Below are positions 44,946 through 54,257 of a DNA stretch of 64,000 nucleotides, in pieces. Under the pieces are notes generated by a model, which was not told the origin of the DNA, ran no database searches, and saw only the letters and a program-made list of their open reading frames with translations. The DNA comes from Desulfatitalea alkaliphila (lineage in GTDB: Bacteria > Desulfobacterota > Desulfobacteria > Desulfobacterales > Desulfosarcinaceae). The DNA is taken from the NCBI RefSeq assembly GCF_022968795.1, contig NZ_JALJRB010000005.1, positions 62,001 through 126,000 of the forward strand, written 5' to 3'. The position numbers were made by a program, and so were the translations under genes. How positions within the stretch are numbered: position 1 is the first letter of the stretch; every line of letters starts with the position of its first letter.

Positions 44946-47900
44946 TTAATCCCATGCTTCGGCAAGACCCGTTCTCACCTCGAGCGGTGCGTCAATCCGC
45001 ACATAGGTGTCATTTGCTGTCGTATACGGCGGCCATTCGAACTCCGCAAGGCTGGGATCGCCCGTCTTGGCGAAATTGGACCACATGTCCATGGTTGCCT
45101 CCGCAACCTCCCGATCTTCCGCGGTCCACCACTCGTCCTGACCCGGTGTGTAAAGATGCGATGGGTAATTGAAGAGGTATTGGAGTTCGGCACCATGCAC
45201 AATCGGAAGCGCTCCACGGCTGAACTTGTAAACATACTGATTTTCCGCAACATGATCGGCGCGGAAAGGCATGGATGCAATTAAACCATCAATCAGGTGC
45301 GCATTGTCTTCGCTCGTACAACCCGACATGAACGGCACGTCGGATGGCAAGCCATCCACAATGGAATCATAACTTGTTTTGGAGGCGTAGTGATCATCGA
45401 CGGTGGGCCGGTAAACACCCCGATCGATATCGTTCGCAATTTCCGCCTGTATAATGGCCGTCCAAGGCAATGCACGGGCCTCCTCGATGGATGCAACACC
45501 CAACAGCCCGAAGAGCATTTCTCCGAGGGCTTCGGAATTGGCTTTCACCGATTCGGGCGTCGAAACAGGATCCGGCACGTATTGCCCGGCCATGGAGATC
45601 GCTTTATGGAAAAGCCCCTGCGCCATGGGCGACATCATCAAGGAAACAACCTTGCCGCCGCCGCCGGACTGACCGAAAATGGTGACATTGTCCGGGTCAC
45701 CACCAAACATGGCGATGTTTTCCTGAATCCACTCAAGGGCCACAATCAGGTCCATTTGGCCGTAATTCCCGGAGCCTTCATACACCGTCTCCGCTGCGAG
45801 CCAGGGATGGGCCAGGTATCCGAGTGCGCCCAGACGGTGGTTGACGGAAACCAGCACAACATCTTTGTCGGTAATGCCTGCCGGGTTGTTATAAAGTGGG
45901 GTGTTGGCTGTCAAAATGGTGAAGGCACCCCCGTGGAACCACACCATCACCGGCAAATCGGAAGCACCTCTCGGCGCCGTAATATTCAGATGCAGACAAT
46001 CTTCGCTGATTGCGCCTCGGCCGTCCAAGTAGGTCCGCAACGCCGGGTTTTGCGGCGCCTGGTTGCCCCAAGCCGTTGCTTCGCGCACGCCCGTCCAAGG
46101 TGCCAATGGTTGCGGCGGTCTCCAGCGCAGATCGCCCACGGGCGGCTGCGCGTAAGGAATACCCAGCCATTGCCAAGTATTCGCGTTCGGGCCATAGCCC
46201 CTCAGCGCACCTTGGGTCGTCTCAATCGTGATTCTGTCACTCAGGCTCGCAACCAACTGATCCCGTGCCTCAACGGCCGGTTTCAATGTGCGAGCCCTGG
46301 GATTGGCGTCCGTAAACACCTCCGCATCGTTGAGGTCGGACAACAGCTCCGTGACGTTTGGATCGGTTGCAAACGCAGCAGCAGCCTGGTTGAAGACAAT
46401 GGCTCTTGCCTCGGATGCCACAACGTCATGGATGGCCGACGGGATTTGAATGCCATTGTTGTTGTCCCCATCGGCATCCAAAGTTTGAAGCAGGCGGGCG
46501 ATATTGATCACCTCCTGATCGGATATGTCACCCGAGGGAACAAGATCCACGGGTGTTATCTCGTCGACGCCGGGGGCAGTGCCCAGCGGGACACCACCAA
46601 CCAAAAAGGTGACCGCTTCGCCAGGCATATAGCGGAACGTCCCGGAAGCATCCGTCCGTGCCGCCACCAGACGCGGTGTACTATAGCTCAACCCCGACAC
46701 GGGGCTGTTGGCAAAGACACCCGTGAGCGCAAACCCTTCCATCAGGCCGTTTCTCATCGCGATGGTACCATCCTGGGCGATTTCCAGAAATTCTTCAGCG
46801 GCACTCGTCAGCGGCTGCCAATCAACCTCGCCCGGAATCCCGGGGTTTCCGGTGCGGGCAAAATTGGTCCACATGGTCATCATTGTATCTGCGATTTGCT
46901 CATCCGCATCGGTCCACTCGATGGGCATCGACGGATCATGGCCGATGATCGGAATCGATCTGTTGAAGACATAGGGCAGCTCGCCACTATGGGGCGTCAA
47001 AAACCCCTGTTCGGCGGCGGCGTCGGTAACACGGCTGAACACGAAGGCAAATACATCCGACTCGAAGTTGTCCGCCATCCACGGCAATTCACGGGGGAAC
47101 ACTTCGAGGTTATGAGGATTGTCCGCCTGGGTGATACCTTCCAGCACCGGCACATCATTTTGCAAACCCGCCTCGAAAATGTTGCGCAAAGTATCCGGCA
47201 AATACCAACCATCCACGTTCGGCATCAGTTCCGCCCAACCCGGCACGCTTCTTGAGACCGCTTCGATTTCCACCCAACTTCTGGACCGCATTGCGGCAAG
47301 GACATCATCCGCGTCGTCGACACCAAGTGCGGCCGACAGAGACGCACCATAGGCTTCAGCTTGCTCAAGAGTGATTTGTTGGGTCGGGCAGGTGTACCGG
47401 CTGCTTTGGACGATGGCCTTGTGAAAAAGCCCGGTCGCAAGAGGGCTCGCCAGCAAAAAGTGCACCTTGCCACCGCCGCCGGATTGACCGAAAATCGTCA
47501 CATTGCCAGGGTTCCCACCGAAAGCCTCGATGTTGGCCTGGACCCACTCAAGGGCCGCGACCAAATCCATCTGGCCGTAATTGCCCGATCCGCTATAGCC
47601 CGATTCTTCGGAAAGCGCTGGATGGGCAAGATAGCCGAAAGGGCCCAGTCGATGGTTGACCGTAACCAGAACGACCCCCTTGGTGGGAAGGGAATCGGGG
47701 TTGTTGTATAATTTTGTGTTGCCGGTGAGGACACGGAAACCGCCGCCGTGCAACCAAACCATAACAGGCAGATTCTCGGCATCCCGGGGGGCCGTGATGT
47801 TCAAGTATAAACAATCTTCACTCATGCCGCCCTCACCGTACACCACCCAGGTGGGCGGAGAGGGCGCCTGATTGCCCCAGGCGGTGGCTTCGCGAACGCC

Positions 47901-48677
47901 CTCCCACGGCGCGGGAGGTTGCGGCGGCCGCCAGCGCAAATCGCCCACAGGCGGTTGTGCGTAAGGAACCCCCAGCCACTGCCAGGTGTCATCGGTGGCA
48001 CCGTAGCCACGCAGCATTCCATATGAGGTTTCAACAACCACCCTGTCGCTGCGAGAAGCCTCGAGGTGATCCAGCGCTTGGGTCGCGGTCTTCAAGGACC
48101 GGGGGATTGGATTGGCATCGAGAAAAACATTTGCCGCGTTGAGGTCGGCAAGCAGATCCATGACAATGGGATCGTTCGTAAAGTTTTCCGATGATTGGTT
48201 GAAATCGATTTGGCCCGCCGCTGAAACAATACCCGCGATGTCTTCGGTAATCTGCATCCCGTTGTTAAGGTCGCCGTCGGCATCCAAGGTTTGCAGCAGG
48301 CGCACGATATTGGTGACTTGAAGATTGGTCGAATCGACTGCCCCCTCTACGATGTCGACGGGGGTGACCACTTCTTGCGCCGAAGCGGTGCCGATGACAA
48401 AATCGCCAATGGAAAAGGTAACCGCATCACCATTCTTGAAGTACCGGAAAGTGCCATCTTCATCCGTAACACCTTCATAGCCCCTGGTGGAATAGGAAAG
48501 CCCCTGCACAGGACTGTCCAAAAAGACACCGCTCAAGGTCGGCCCACCCGATGGCGGATCAGGGTCTGATGAAGAGCTGCACCCGCTTGCGATGATCAAT
48601 ACCAACCCGAGAAACAGAACAGAGAAACGGATTCCGCATTTACCGCGAGGAAAAGATCGGTTGAACGATTTTCTCAT
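44946..48677 (-). CDS. Lipoprotein with two tandem carboxylesterase type-B units
   Basis: A 1243-residue secreted lipoprotein. The signal peptide ends in a lipobox (LIIASGC, about residues 27-33). The body is an internal duplication: each half has a roughly 120-residue module (VFLDSPVQGLSYST / VFANSPVSGLSYST, both with RLLQTLDADGD) and then a carboxylesterase (WLGVPYAQPPVGDLRW / WLGIPYAQPPVGDLRW; SEDCLYLNI / SEDCLHLNI; nucleophile Ser in IFGQSGGGGKV in both). Both active sites look intact. Base composition is less GC-rich than that of its neighbours, which hints at acquisition. It is probably controlled by the sigma-54 activator encoded upstream. Confidence 0.88.
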   Translation of the reverse strand: MRKSFNRSFPRGKCGIRFSVLFLGLVLIIASGCSSSSDPDPPSGGPTLSGVFLDSPVQGLSYSTRGYEGVTDEDGTFRYFKNGDAVTFSIGDFVIGTASAQEVVTPVDIVEGAVDSTNLQVTNIVRLLQTLDADGDLNNGMQITEDIAGIVSAAGQIDFNQSSENFTNDPIVMDLLADLNAANVFLDANPIPRSLKTATQALDHLEASRSDRVVVETSYGMLRGYGATDDTWQWLGVPYAQPPVGDLRWRPPQPPAPWEGVREATAWGNQAPSPPTWVVYGEGGMSEDCLYLNITAPRDAENLPVMVWLHGGGFRVLTGNTKLYNNPDSLPTKGVVLVTVNHRLGPFGYLAHPALSEESGYSGSGNYGQMDLVAALEWVQANIEAFGGNPGNVTIFGQSGGGGKVHFLLASPLATGLFHKAIVQSSRYTCPTQQITLEQAEAYGASLSAALGVDDADDVLAAMRSRSWVEIEAVSRSVPGWAELMPNVDGWYLPDTLRNIFEAGLQNDVPVLEGITQADNPHNLEVFPRELPWMADNFESDVFAFVFSRVTDAAAEQGFLTPHSGELPYVFNRSIPIIGHDPSMPIEWTDADEQIADTMMTMWTNFARTGNPGIPGEVDWQPLTSAAEEFLEIAQDGTIAMRNGLMEGFALTGVFANSPVSGLSYSTPRLVAARTDASGTFRYMPGEAVTFLVGGVPLGTAPGVDEITPVDLVPSGDISDQEVINIARLLQTLDADGDNNNGIQIPSAIHDVVASEARAIVFNQAAAAFATDPNVTELLSDLNDAEVFTDANPRARTLKPAVEARDQLVASLSDRITIETTQGALRGYGPNANTWQWLGIPYAQPPVGDLRWRPPQPLAPWTGVREATAWGNQAPQNPALRTYLDGRGAISEDCLHLNITAPRGASDLPVMVWFHGGAFTILTANTPLYNNPAGITDKDVVLVSVNHRLGALGYLAHPWLAAETVYEGSGNYGQMDLIVALEWIQENIAMFGGDPDNVTIFGQSGGGGKVVSLMMSPMAQGLFHKAISMAGQYVPDPVSTPESVKANSEALGEMLFGLLGVASIEEARALPWTAIIQAEIANDIDRGVYRPTVDDHYASKTSYDSIVDGLPSDVPFMSGCTSEDNAHLIDGLIASMPFRADHVAENQYVYKFSRGALPIVHGAELQYLFNYPSHLYTPGQDEWWTAEDREVAEATMDMWSNFAKTGDPSLAEFEWPPYTTANDTYVRIDAPLEVRTGLAEAWD

Positions 48678-48820
48678 GAAGAGCCCCTCCTTTTCAAATG
48701 AGCGTTACGGGTTCAGTGGGCGAATTCAAGATGGGCATAGCGCATCACCCACGATTGAGCGAAACGGTATGGGAGACAGGAAAGGGAAGACCGCAGCACG
48801 CATCGATGCGCCTTGGTTGA

Positions 48821-48836
48821 TGCAAAACCAGGACCA
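48821..48836 (-). promoter_or_regulatory. Sigma-54 (-24/-12) promoter of the esterase gene
   Basis: On the minus strand the sequence reads TGGTCCTGGTTTTGCA, with GG and GC separated by the required 10 bp and a TTTGCA -12 element. It lies about 145 bp upstream of the esterase start and about 100-145 bp downstream of the paired palindromes, the usual enhancer distance. Confidence 0.6.
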
Positions 48837-48936
48837 GGCTGGGAATTATCGGAAGAAATGCAAAAAACACATTCAATGCAAACGAGTAGCTCAGACGCAC
48901 ATTTGAGAAAGGAGGGGACCGGGGAAGGGTACCGGG

Positions 48937-48981
48937 TGTGACATGTCACAATAGTGCCCTGAAAGAGTGTGACATGTCACA
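48937..48981. promoter_or_regulatory. Paired palindromic operators (probable activator sites)
   Basis: Two identical perfect palindromes, TGTGACATGTCACA, at 48937-48950 and 48968-48981. Centre-to-centre distance is 31 bp, about three helical turns, so both face the same side of the DNA. They lie between the activator gene and the sigma-54 promoter. Confidence 0.75.
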
Positions 48982-48989
48982 TTCATCAT

Positions 48990-50753
48990 TCAATAGGTTT
49001 CGGACGACAGGACGCCGTTGATTCTGCGATAAATGGTTCTTCGGTTGATGCCGAGCAGCCGCGCGGCCTTGGACTTGTTCCCATCCGTCATCTTCAATGC
49101 CGCCAATATCTCCTGAGCGGGCACAGGGGATTTTCTTTGGCCGTCGGCAAAGGTGTGCTGGTCGGTTCGCTCATGCTCCCTTATTTCGCTTGGGAATTGA
49201 TCCAGGGTTAAAAAATTTCCGTTGGACAGCACAAAGGCGTGCTCTATTGCATGTTCCAACTCCCTGACATTGCCCGGCCAAGGATAACCCATAAGTATGG
49301 GGAGAACCCCGTTCGCGACACCCTTGATGGTTTTGTTATACTTTCGATTGAACAAGCGGCAGAAATGCTCCACCAGCAGCGGCAAGTCCTCTGAACGTTC
49401 GCGCAAAGGCGGCAAGACAACCTCAACGACCTTTAGTCGAAAATAAAGATCCTCTCGAAACCTGCCATTCCGTACCTGCTCCTTCAAATCCTTGTTCGTG
49501 GAGGCAATCACACGCACATCGACATTTCTCGAAAGAGACTCTCCAACACGCTCATAGGCCTTTTCCTGTAGAACACGCAGTAGCTTTAGTTGAATGAGAG
49601 GCGTGACATCGCCGATTTCATCCATCAAGATGCTACCATTGTTTGCAGCTTGGAATCGCCCTTGCCTGTTCTTGAAGGCGCCCGTATATGCGCCTTTAAC
49701 ATGACCAAAAAGCTCACTTTCAAGCAAACTTTCTGAAAGTGCCGAACAATTTACGGCAACAAATGGTTCACAAGACCTTTTGCCGCCGTAGTGAAGCGCT
49801 TTTGCTACAAGTTCTTTTCCTGTACCGCTTTCCCCGCTGATCAGGACAGTGGTCTCCAGGTCGGTTAATTTTGCCAAAAGGTCGTAGATTTCTTGCATTT
49901 TTTTACTTTTTCCAATGATATCCTGAAAGCGATGCTTGGCGTTCAATTCTGTTTCGCGGCCAACCAGCTTGGTCATATCCCGCAAGACCAGCACGGCCCC
50001 CATGAATTCATCATTCAGCCCCAAAAGGGGAGAACCGGTTACATGAACGACTTGCTCCGGCCTATCGTATCGGTGGCAATAAACCGGGCACTCTTTCATC
50101 GTGGACTTACTCGACAATGTTGCCTTCAACACGGCTTGACAGGACTTGCTGCAAGAAACCATCGACTGCGAAAAGGGTGTTCCGGTGCATACTTCCGAAA
50201 AAATCGAGCAAAGTCGCATCGTTTCGTTGTTAACATCGATGAGGTTGCCATGAACATCAACGGCTATGATCCCCTCCTCTACACTCCCCAAAATCGCCTC
50301 CAAGCGAGACCTATGGTCCGTCAGCGCTTTTTCTCTTTTTTTCCGATCTGTTATATCACTCCATATGCCACGAAATCCAACGACACGGCCTTTTTCCACC
50401 TTTGGCGAAATGGAACACTCTACGATTCTCTTCTCACCATTTTTGAGCAAAATGTCATGCGTGAAATTCTTCAACGGCAATCTGGAAGTGTAAACCCTGT
50501 TGTAGGCACGATAGACGTGCCTAATTGTGGTTTGGTCCAGGAATTCCTTATAATTCATCCCTACAAGCTCTTCTCGTGAGCGGCGGGTCATGGTTAGGGT
50601 CGCCTGGTTGGCAAAAGTAATATTTCCTGCAAGATCGAATTCCGTATACCCATCCGGCATTTCATCAATCACTCGACGATATTGCATTTGGGCTTCCTTG
50701 AAGTCCTCTACTATATCGTGGTGCTTTTCAGGCGCAATGAATCGATACTCCAT
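48990..50753 (-). CDS. PAS-domain sigma-54-dependent transcriptional activator
   Basis: A 587-residue activator. Two PAS domains (about residues 20-140 and 145-265) are followed by the AAA+ domain (about 290-520) with Walker A GESGTGKE, sigma-54 loop GAYTGA and the ILMDEIGD Walker B. The C-terminal Fis-type HTH is NKSKAARLLGINRRTIYRRI. It has no receiver domain, so it should respond directly through its PAS domains. ATG 50753 lies nine bases after GGAAGG. It ends 9 bp before the paired palindromes that precede the esterase gene, its likely target. Confidence 0.9.
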   Translation of the reverse strand: MEYRFIAPEKHHDIVEDFKEAQMQYRRVIDEMPDGYTEFDLAGNITFANQATLTMTRRSREELVGMNYKEFLDQTTIRHVYRAYNRVYTSRLPLKNFTHDILLKNGEKRIVECSISPKVEKGRVVGFRGIWSDITDRKKREKALTDHRSRLEAILGSVEEGIIAVDVHGNLIDVNNETMRLCSIFSEVCTGTPFSQSMVSCSKSCQAVLKATLSSKSTMKECPVYCHRYDRPEQVVHVTGSPLLGLNDEFMGAVLVLRDMTKLVGRETELNAKHRFQDIIGKSKKMQEIYDLLAKLTDLETTVLISGESGTGKELVAKALHYGGKRSCEPFVAVNCSALSESLLESELFGHVKGAYTGAFKNRQGRFQAANNGSILMDEIGDVTPLIQLKLLRVLQEKAYERVGESLSRNVDVRVIASTNKDLKEQVRNGRFREDLYFRLKVVEVVLPPLRERSEDLPLLVEHFCRLFNRKYNKTIKGVANGVLPILMGYPWPGNVRELEHAIEHAFVLSNGNFLTLDQFPSEIREHERTDQHTFADGQRKSPVPAQEILAALKMTDGNKSKAARLLGINRRTIYRRINGVLSSETY

Positions 50754-51631
50754 TTTGCTCAGCCTTCCCTCGACAAAAGTTTCCGGCAACTATTTAGCGC
50801 AGACGCGAAACCGATTTCCTTCCCGCACAGGTCCAAGATCCCGTCAACCGTTCAACCGTTCATTGCGCATACACATCCGAATACCGGTGCATCCATCCCA
50901 ATCCAGATGAACTGTAACGCATTGACGGCACAGCACTTGAATGCCTTTTACAGGCATGGAAATTGAAATTCCGCCAATTTCGTGATCCCGCTATTGCCAC
51001 CCTCGCGGTCACGGGCCTCAAACGACCCATTTGCGACACTTGACAGCGGCTGACCATAAGGCGGACCAGAAAATGGCTTTGGGTGGTGCCCCACTGCCAA
51101 GACCGCGACATTGGGAAAAGTTCCACTTCTGGTTACTACTCGAGCAATGCGAACCGCAAAAAAGTCGCGCCGACAACCAAGAAGGATGCGTTTGTAAAAC
51201 AGGATTAAATGACAAACAGATGCCCTTGGTCGCCCACGCCGTGTATCACCTGCAGCGTCAAGACCGGGCGGTACCAGTGCTGCCGTCATTGATATCAATA
51301 CTACCATTGCCGAGCCCATCCCGCAAGCCTTGAACAAAGGCGAAACCACGAAACGAGCAATAATCCTGGCAACTTCCGACGCTCAGTCATATCGCTGAAT
51401 CGTCGATGGGAGGGCGAGTTGCTGAAAGGCCAACCTCCCCGCCACCTGCACCTATACAGGCGGCATAATCGTGGTCAACCAACCTGAAATATGAGAATAA
51501 TGGCCATCACCGGCGCTACGATGCACTGAGCCGCAACTCCGACCGTCGGCCGGAGCACACCGGAGGGGCCGACAAGGGCTAATATTTATCTTGCACCCCC
51601 TTCCGGTTTTTGTTATTAGAGGGTTCTTTAT
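50754..51631. other. Gene-poor spacer before the tRNA genes
   Basis: Nearly 880 bp without a convincing gene. Short open frames exist but lack ribosome sites and family-like sequence. A minus-strand frame near 51349 begins with a signal-peptide-like stretch and may be the relic of a decayed gene. The tRNA promoter occupies the last 40 bp. Confidence 0.5.
51591..51619 (+). promoter_or_regulatory. Promoter of the tRNA-His gene
   Basis: TTGCAC (51591-51596) and TATTAG (51614-51619) with 17-bp spacing. The expected start is a few bases before the tRNA. Confidence 0.6.
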
Positions 51632-51708
51632 GGTGGGTGTAGCTCAGTTGGTAGAGCGCTTGGTTGTGGCCCAAGTGGTCGTGGGTTCAAGTCCCATCAC
51701 TCACCCCA
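51632..51708 (+). tRNA. tRNA-His (anticodon GTG)
   Basis: The cloverleaf closes completely. The acceptor stem is GTGGGTG/CACTCAC with the extra 5' G and discriminator C that are diagnostic of histidine tRNA. The anticodon loop contains GTG, the T-loop is TTCAAGT, and CCA is encoded in the gene. Confidence 0.95.
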
Positions 51709-51720
51709 TTCCAAACAGAA

Positions 51721-51765
51721 AAGACCATTGTCGCGCCACACTGGCCGCAATGGTCTTGTCGTTTT
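51721..51765 (+). terminator. Hairpin between the two tRNA genes
   Basis: AAGACCATTG and CAATGGTCTT form a 10-bp stem with a 17-base loop, followed by GTCGTTTT. It is a plausible intrinsic terminator or processing hairpin. Confidence 0.6.
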
Positions 51766-51771
51766 CACCCA

Positions 51772-51849
<78 letters not shown>

Positions 51850-52306
51850 CTTTTTTCGGTTGGTTTAAAGCTTCCTGATTTCCTGTTTTGGCCTGACGGC
51901 GGTTTCACCGGACGCCAGAGCACTTCAGATATATTCTTATCGGCTCAACCATATTATTCGTTCTTGTACTCGTTCTCGTCCTCGTCCTCGTACTCGATAC
52001 TCTCGCAAACCTGCATCAGTGTCGATGACATCTTTACCGGCATTGAGACGATAGGAACAAAAAAAGTTTTACTGACACGGTATACATCCAGTCTTGCATG
52101 GTGGAACATTTTGCGCCTTTTGCACCTATTCGAGTACGCGTACGATAACCGCCCCTTCGGGGCTGAGTACGCGTACGAATATCTTGGATCGTCAACAATG
52201 GTTATACCGCCAGCATGAATCTGCATGTTCTGAAGGTGCTTTCCGCATACAAAAGATCGGGATTCTTTGTGAAACGATATGGTCTTCACTTTCCGGCGCA
52301 AAATCG
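51850..52306. other. Spacer with hexamer array and duplicated palindrome
   Basis: No gene. The region holds hexamer array copy 3 (51958-52005) and, at 52131-52180, two copies of GAGTACGCGTACGA flanking the hairpin GCCCC-TTC-GGGGC. Confidence 0.55.
51958..52005. repeat. Hexamer array, copy 3
   Basis: Tandem TACTCG, TTCTCG and TCCTCG hexamers. On the minus strand these read GAACGAG/GAGGACGAG, the same type of unit as at 8950-8972. Confidence 0.6.
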
Positions 52307-52795
52307 CTAATTGCCGAACGCGGGACCCGATGGCCCCAAGTGGCAAGAATAGCATCCGAACCCTCTACGGGTGATGATGCTGAAGGTTTTTTTGTCCAAT
52401 GCGGCGGCCATTTGCGGAACCAGTCGATCGAGCTTCAGCCGGGTGGTGTCGGGGTGATTCTGCAATTCCGGCCCCAGCAGCAACTTTCCGCTCAACCTGG
52501 GAAGGTAGGCTGTGGGCATGTGGAATATTTCGGCCATGTACTCGGAACCGTGGCACAAACTGCAATCGACGTCATTGAAGCGTGCCGGCCGCCATGCCCC
52601 GAAGATTTCGGAAGCCAGAGGCACAACAACGGTTTGCATGTGGGCCCTGCGAGCACTGAAATCCAAATCATCCCAAGCCATTCGATTTGCAGGCGTTTCC
52701 GATTCTGCCGCTTGCCATGTGCACCCCGTCAATACAACCATCACCGATACAAAACACGCCATGCACCAAATCAAGTGCCGATTTGTATTCTTCAT
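52307..52795 (-). CDS. Dihaem c-type cytochrome lipoprotein
   Basis: A 162-residue exported protein. The signal peptide ends in a lipobox (VVLTGC, about residues 20-25), so it should be membrane-anchored outside the inner membrane. Two haem c attachment motifs are present: CSLCH (about residue 79) and CYSCH near the C-terminus. No family beyond cytochrome c is recognised. GGAAGA lies upstream of the ATG. It is the last gene of a three-gene minus-strand run with a MoaD-like protein and a small protein, with gaps of about 35 and 67 bp. It probably accepts or donates electrons in the periplasm. Confidence 0.8.
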   Translation of the reverse strand: MKNTNRHLIWCMACFVSVMVVLTGCTWQAAESETPANRMAWDDLDFSARRAHMQTVVVPLASEIFGAWRPARFNDVDCSLCHGSEYMAEIFHMPTAYLPRLSGKLLLGPELQNHPDTTRLKLDRLVPQMAAALDKKTFSIITRRGFGCYSCHLGPSGPAFGN

Positions 52796-52862
52796 TTCGT
52801 CTTCCCGTCACTCCTTTCAAGCGGCACGGCGTCCTAATGTCTCCATCGCCAAACCGTTTCGT

Positions 52863-53099
52863 TCACATCCCTCCCACCGGCGGCACAAAGGCCAATCGGT
52901 CTCCGTTGTGCACCCGATCCGCCATTGCGGCGCGCCTACCATTTAGAAATATCATATGGACCCCCGAAGGCGAAATACCGGTCGATGCCATTACGCTTTC
53001 AACCGTTGCGTCCGGAGCTTCATCCAGGTGTGTCTCCTGTTGGTGGTCACAGCCTGTCTCTTTTGCCAGTCCTGCAAAACATCGTATGGATACGGTCAT
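52863..53099 (-). CDS. MoaD/ThiS-like ubiquitin-fold sulfur carrier
   Basis: A 78-residue beta-grasp protein. It opens with MTVSIRCFAGLAKETG and carries the DGDRL-like segment NGDRLAFVPPVGG typical of MoaD. The C-terminus is GGM rather than the usual terminal GG, so one residue would have to be removed before thiocarboxylation, or the protein works differently. AAAGGAG lies before ATG 53099. Such carriers serve molybdenum or tungsten cofactor synthesis. The Mo oxidoreductase about 1.5 kb away is a possible beneficiary, but this carrier may instead belong to a tungsten enzyme elsewhere. Confidence 0.78.
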   Translation of the reverse strand: MTVSIRCFAGLAKETGCDHQQETHLDEAPDATVESVMASTGISPSGVHMIFLNGRRAAMADRVHNGDRLAFVPPVGGM

Positions 53100-53133
53100 T
53101 GTGACACTCCTTTATTTAGAAATAGGGTTACCC

Positions 53134-53310
53134 TTACCCCCGTATATTTAAATTCCCGGCGTAGCGCCCGACGATGGATGCCTCCACGCACTCTTCATGT
53201 AATGGCGGCGCAGCGGACCGGTTATCGGTGTCCGCGGTGTGGGGACAAAAGTATTGGTTACCCGCCTCGTCCGTTGTCATTGCGAAGATTGTATCGTTTT
53301 CGTTCATCAT
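53134..53310 (-). CDS. Small protein upstream of the MoaD-like gene
   Basis: A 58-residue hydrophilic protein (MMNENDTIFAMTTDEAGNQ, then FCPH and a second cysteine near residue 42). GAGGAGG lies just upstream of ATG 53310, a very strong ribosome site, and the MoaD-like gene follows 34 bp later, so it is almost certainly translated. I do not recognise a family. The Cys/His content could bind a metal. Confidence 0.6.
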   Translation of the reverse strand: MMNENDTIFAMTTDEAGNQYFCPHTADTDNRSAAPPLHEECVEASIVGRYAGNLNIRG

Positions 53311-53667
53311 GGGACCTCCTCGTTCATATCTGAATGCCAACAGGCTTATCACGTTTGATTTGTCATTAAGATCGATATGAACCGGGGTTGGTGCAATGTG
53401 GGACGAATGGTGTCACAATGAGGTTCAAAACCTGCTATTAGCTGGAAGTGCGCAACGGGCTTCGACCGGCAAGGCAGGAACTACGAAAACGTGGCGGCAA
53501 CCGAACCGGGGGGGCACGCTGCGCAAAGGATGAAGAAAGGGGCCGGCGGCGACATTGATAGAAAACACCGGAGGAGGGCCGATTCAATCATCTGCCGCCC
53601 CCCCTGCGGTGTCTTTGATTATTAAGTGGAAATCGACGGTTGCGGCAAACGGCCGCAACCCGCGCCG
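53311..53667. other. Spacer between rubrerythrin and the small-protein operon
   Basis: No gene. A perfect 9-bp hairpin, GGTTGCGGC-AAACG-GCCGCAACC (53638-53660), lies 7 bp beyond the rubrerythrin stop and may terminate that transcript, although no T-run follows. The other end should hold the promoter for the small protein/MoaD/cytochrome genes. Confidence 0.5.
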
Positions 53668-54243
53668 CTACCAGTTTTCCGCCAGGAGTTCGAAATACCC
53701 TTGGGGCATGACGCAAGCCGGGCACTTGGACGGGGCCTCGGTCCCTTCGTGCAGGTACCCGCAATTGCGGCAGCGCCATACGGTGGCCGCTTCGCGGGCA
53801 AAGGTGCGCTCCGCGATCAGGTTGGCGGCCAGTTCGCGGTACCGCTTTTCATGCTGCTTTTCGGAAACACAGATGGCCTCCCAGGTGTCGGCGGCCCGTT
53901 CGAACCCTTCCTCCCGCGCCGTCCGGGCGAATCCGGGGTAGAGTTCACTGTGTTCGAAACGCTCCCCCTCGGCGGCGGCCAGGAGGTTGTCATAGGTGCC
54001 CCGGATGACCCCCGAGGGAAAGGCGCCGGTGATTTCCAGCTCGCCGCCGTTGAAAAACTTGAAAAATCGCAGGGCGTGCTCGCACTCCTGATCGGCGGTC
54101 TCGTCGAAAATGGTGGCGATCTGAACAAATCCCTCTTCAAAGGCGTGCCGCGCAAAGTAGGTGTACCGGTTGCGGGCTTGGGACTCGCCGGCAAAGGAGA
54201 GCATCAGATTACGGGCGGTTCGGCTGTCACGAAATTTTGCCAT
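53668..54243 (-). CDS. rbr: Rubrerythrin
   Basis: A 191-residue peroxide-reducing di-iron protein. The four-helix domain carries the iron ligands in GESQARNRYTYFARHA, ADQECEHALRF, and ICVSEKQHEKRY. The C-terminal rubredoxin-type FeS4 site is WRCRNCGYLHEGTEAPSKCPAC. ATG 54243 with AGGAG five bases upstream is chosen; an upstream extension is arginine-rich and spurious. It follows a small ferredoxin gene by 14 bp, its probable electron donor. The role is protection of an anaerobe from peroxide. Confidence 0.93.
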   Translation of the reverse strand: MAKFRDSRTARNLMLSFAGESQARNRYTYFARHAFEEGFVQIATIFDETADQECEHALRFFKFFNGGELEITGAFPSGVIRGTYDNLLAAAEGERFEHSELYPGFARTAREEGFERAADTWEAICVSEKQHEKRYRELAANLIAERTFAREAATVWRCRNCGYLHEGTEAPSKCPACVMPQGYFELLAENW

Positions 54244-54257
54244 GGCGGCTCCTTGGC

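Noticed and set aside
42695-45172. Long plus-strand open frame across the multi-PAS kinase
   Set aside because: Antisense shadow; it runs through the kinase, the spacer and into the esterase gene with no coherent domain.
50948-51349. Minus-strand gene with a signal-peptide-like start
   Set aside because: No ribosome site, no recognisable mature domain and no neighbour in an operon; at best a decayed relic.
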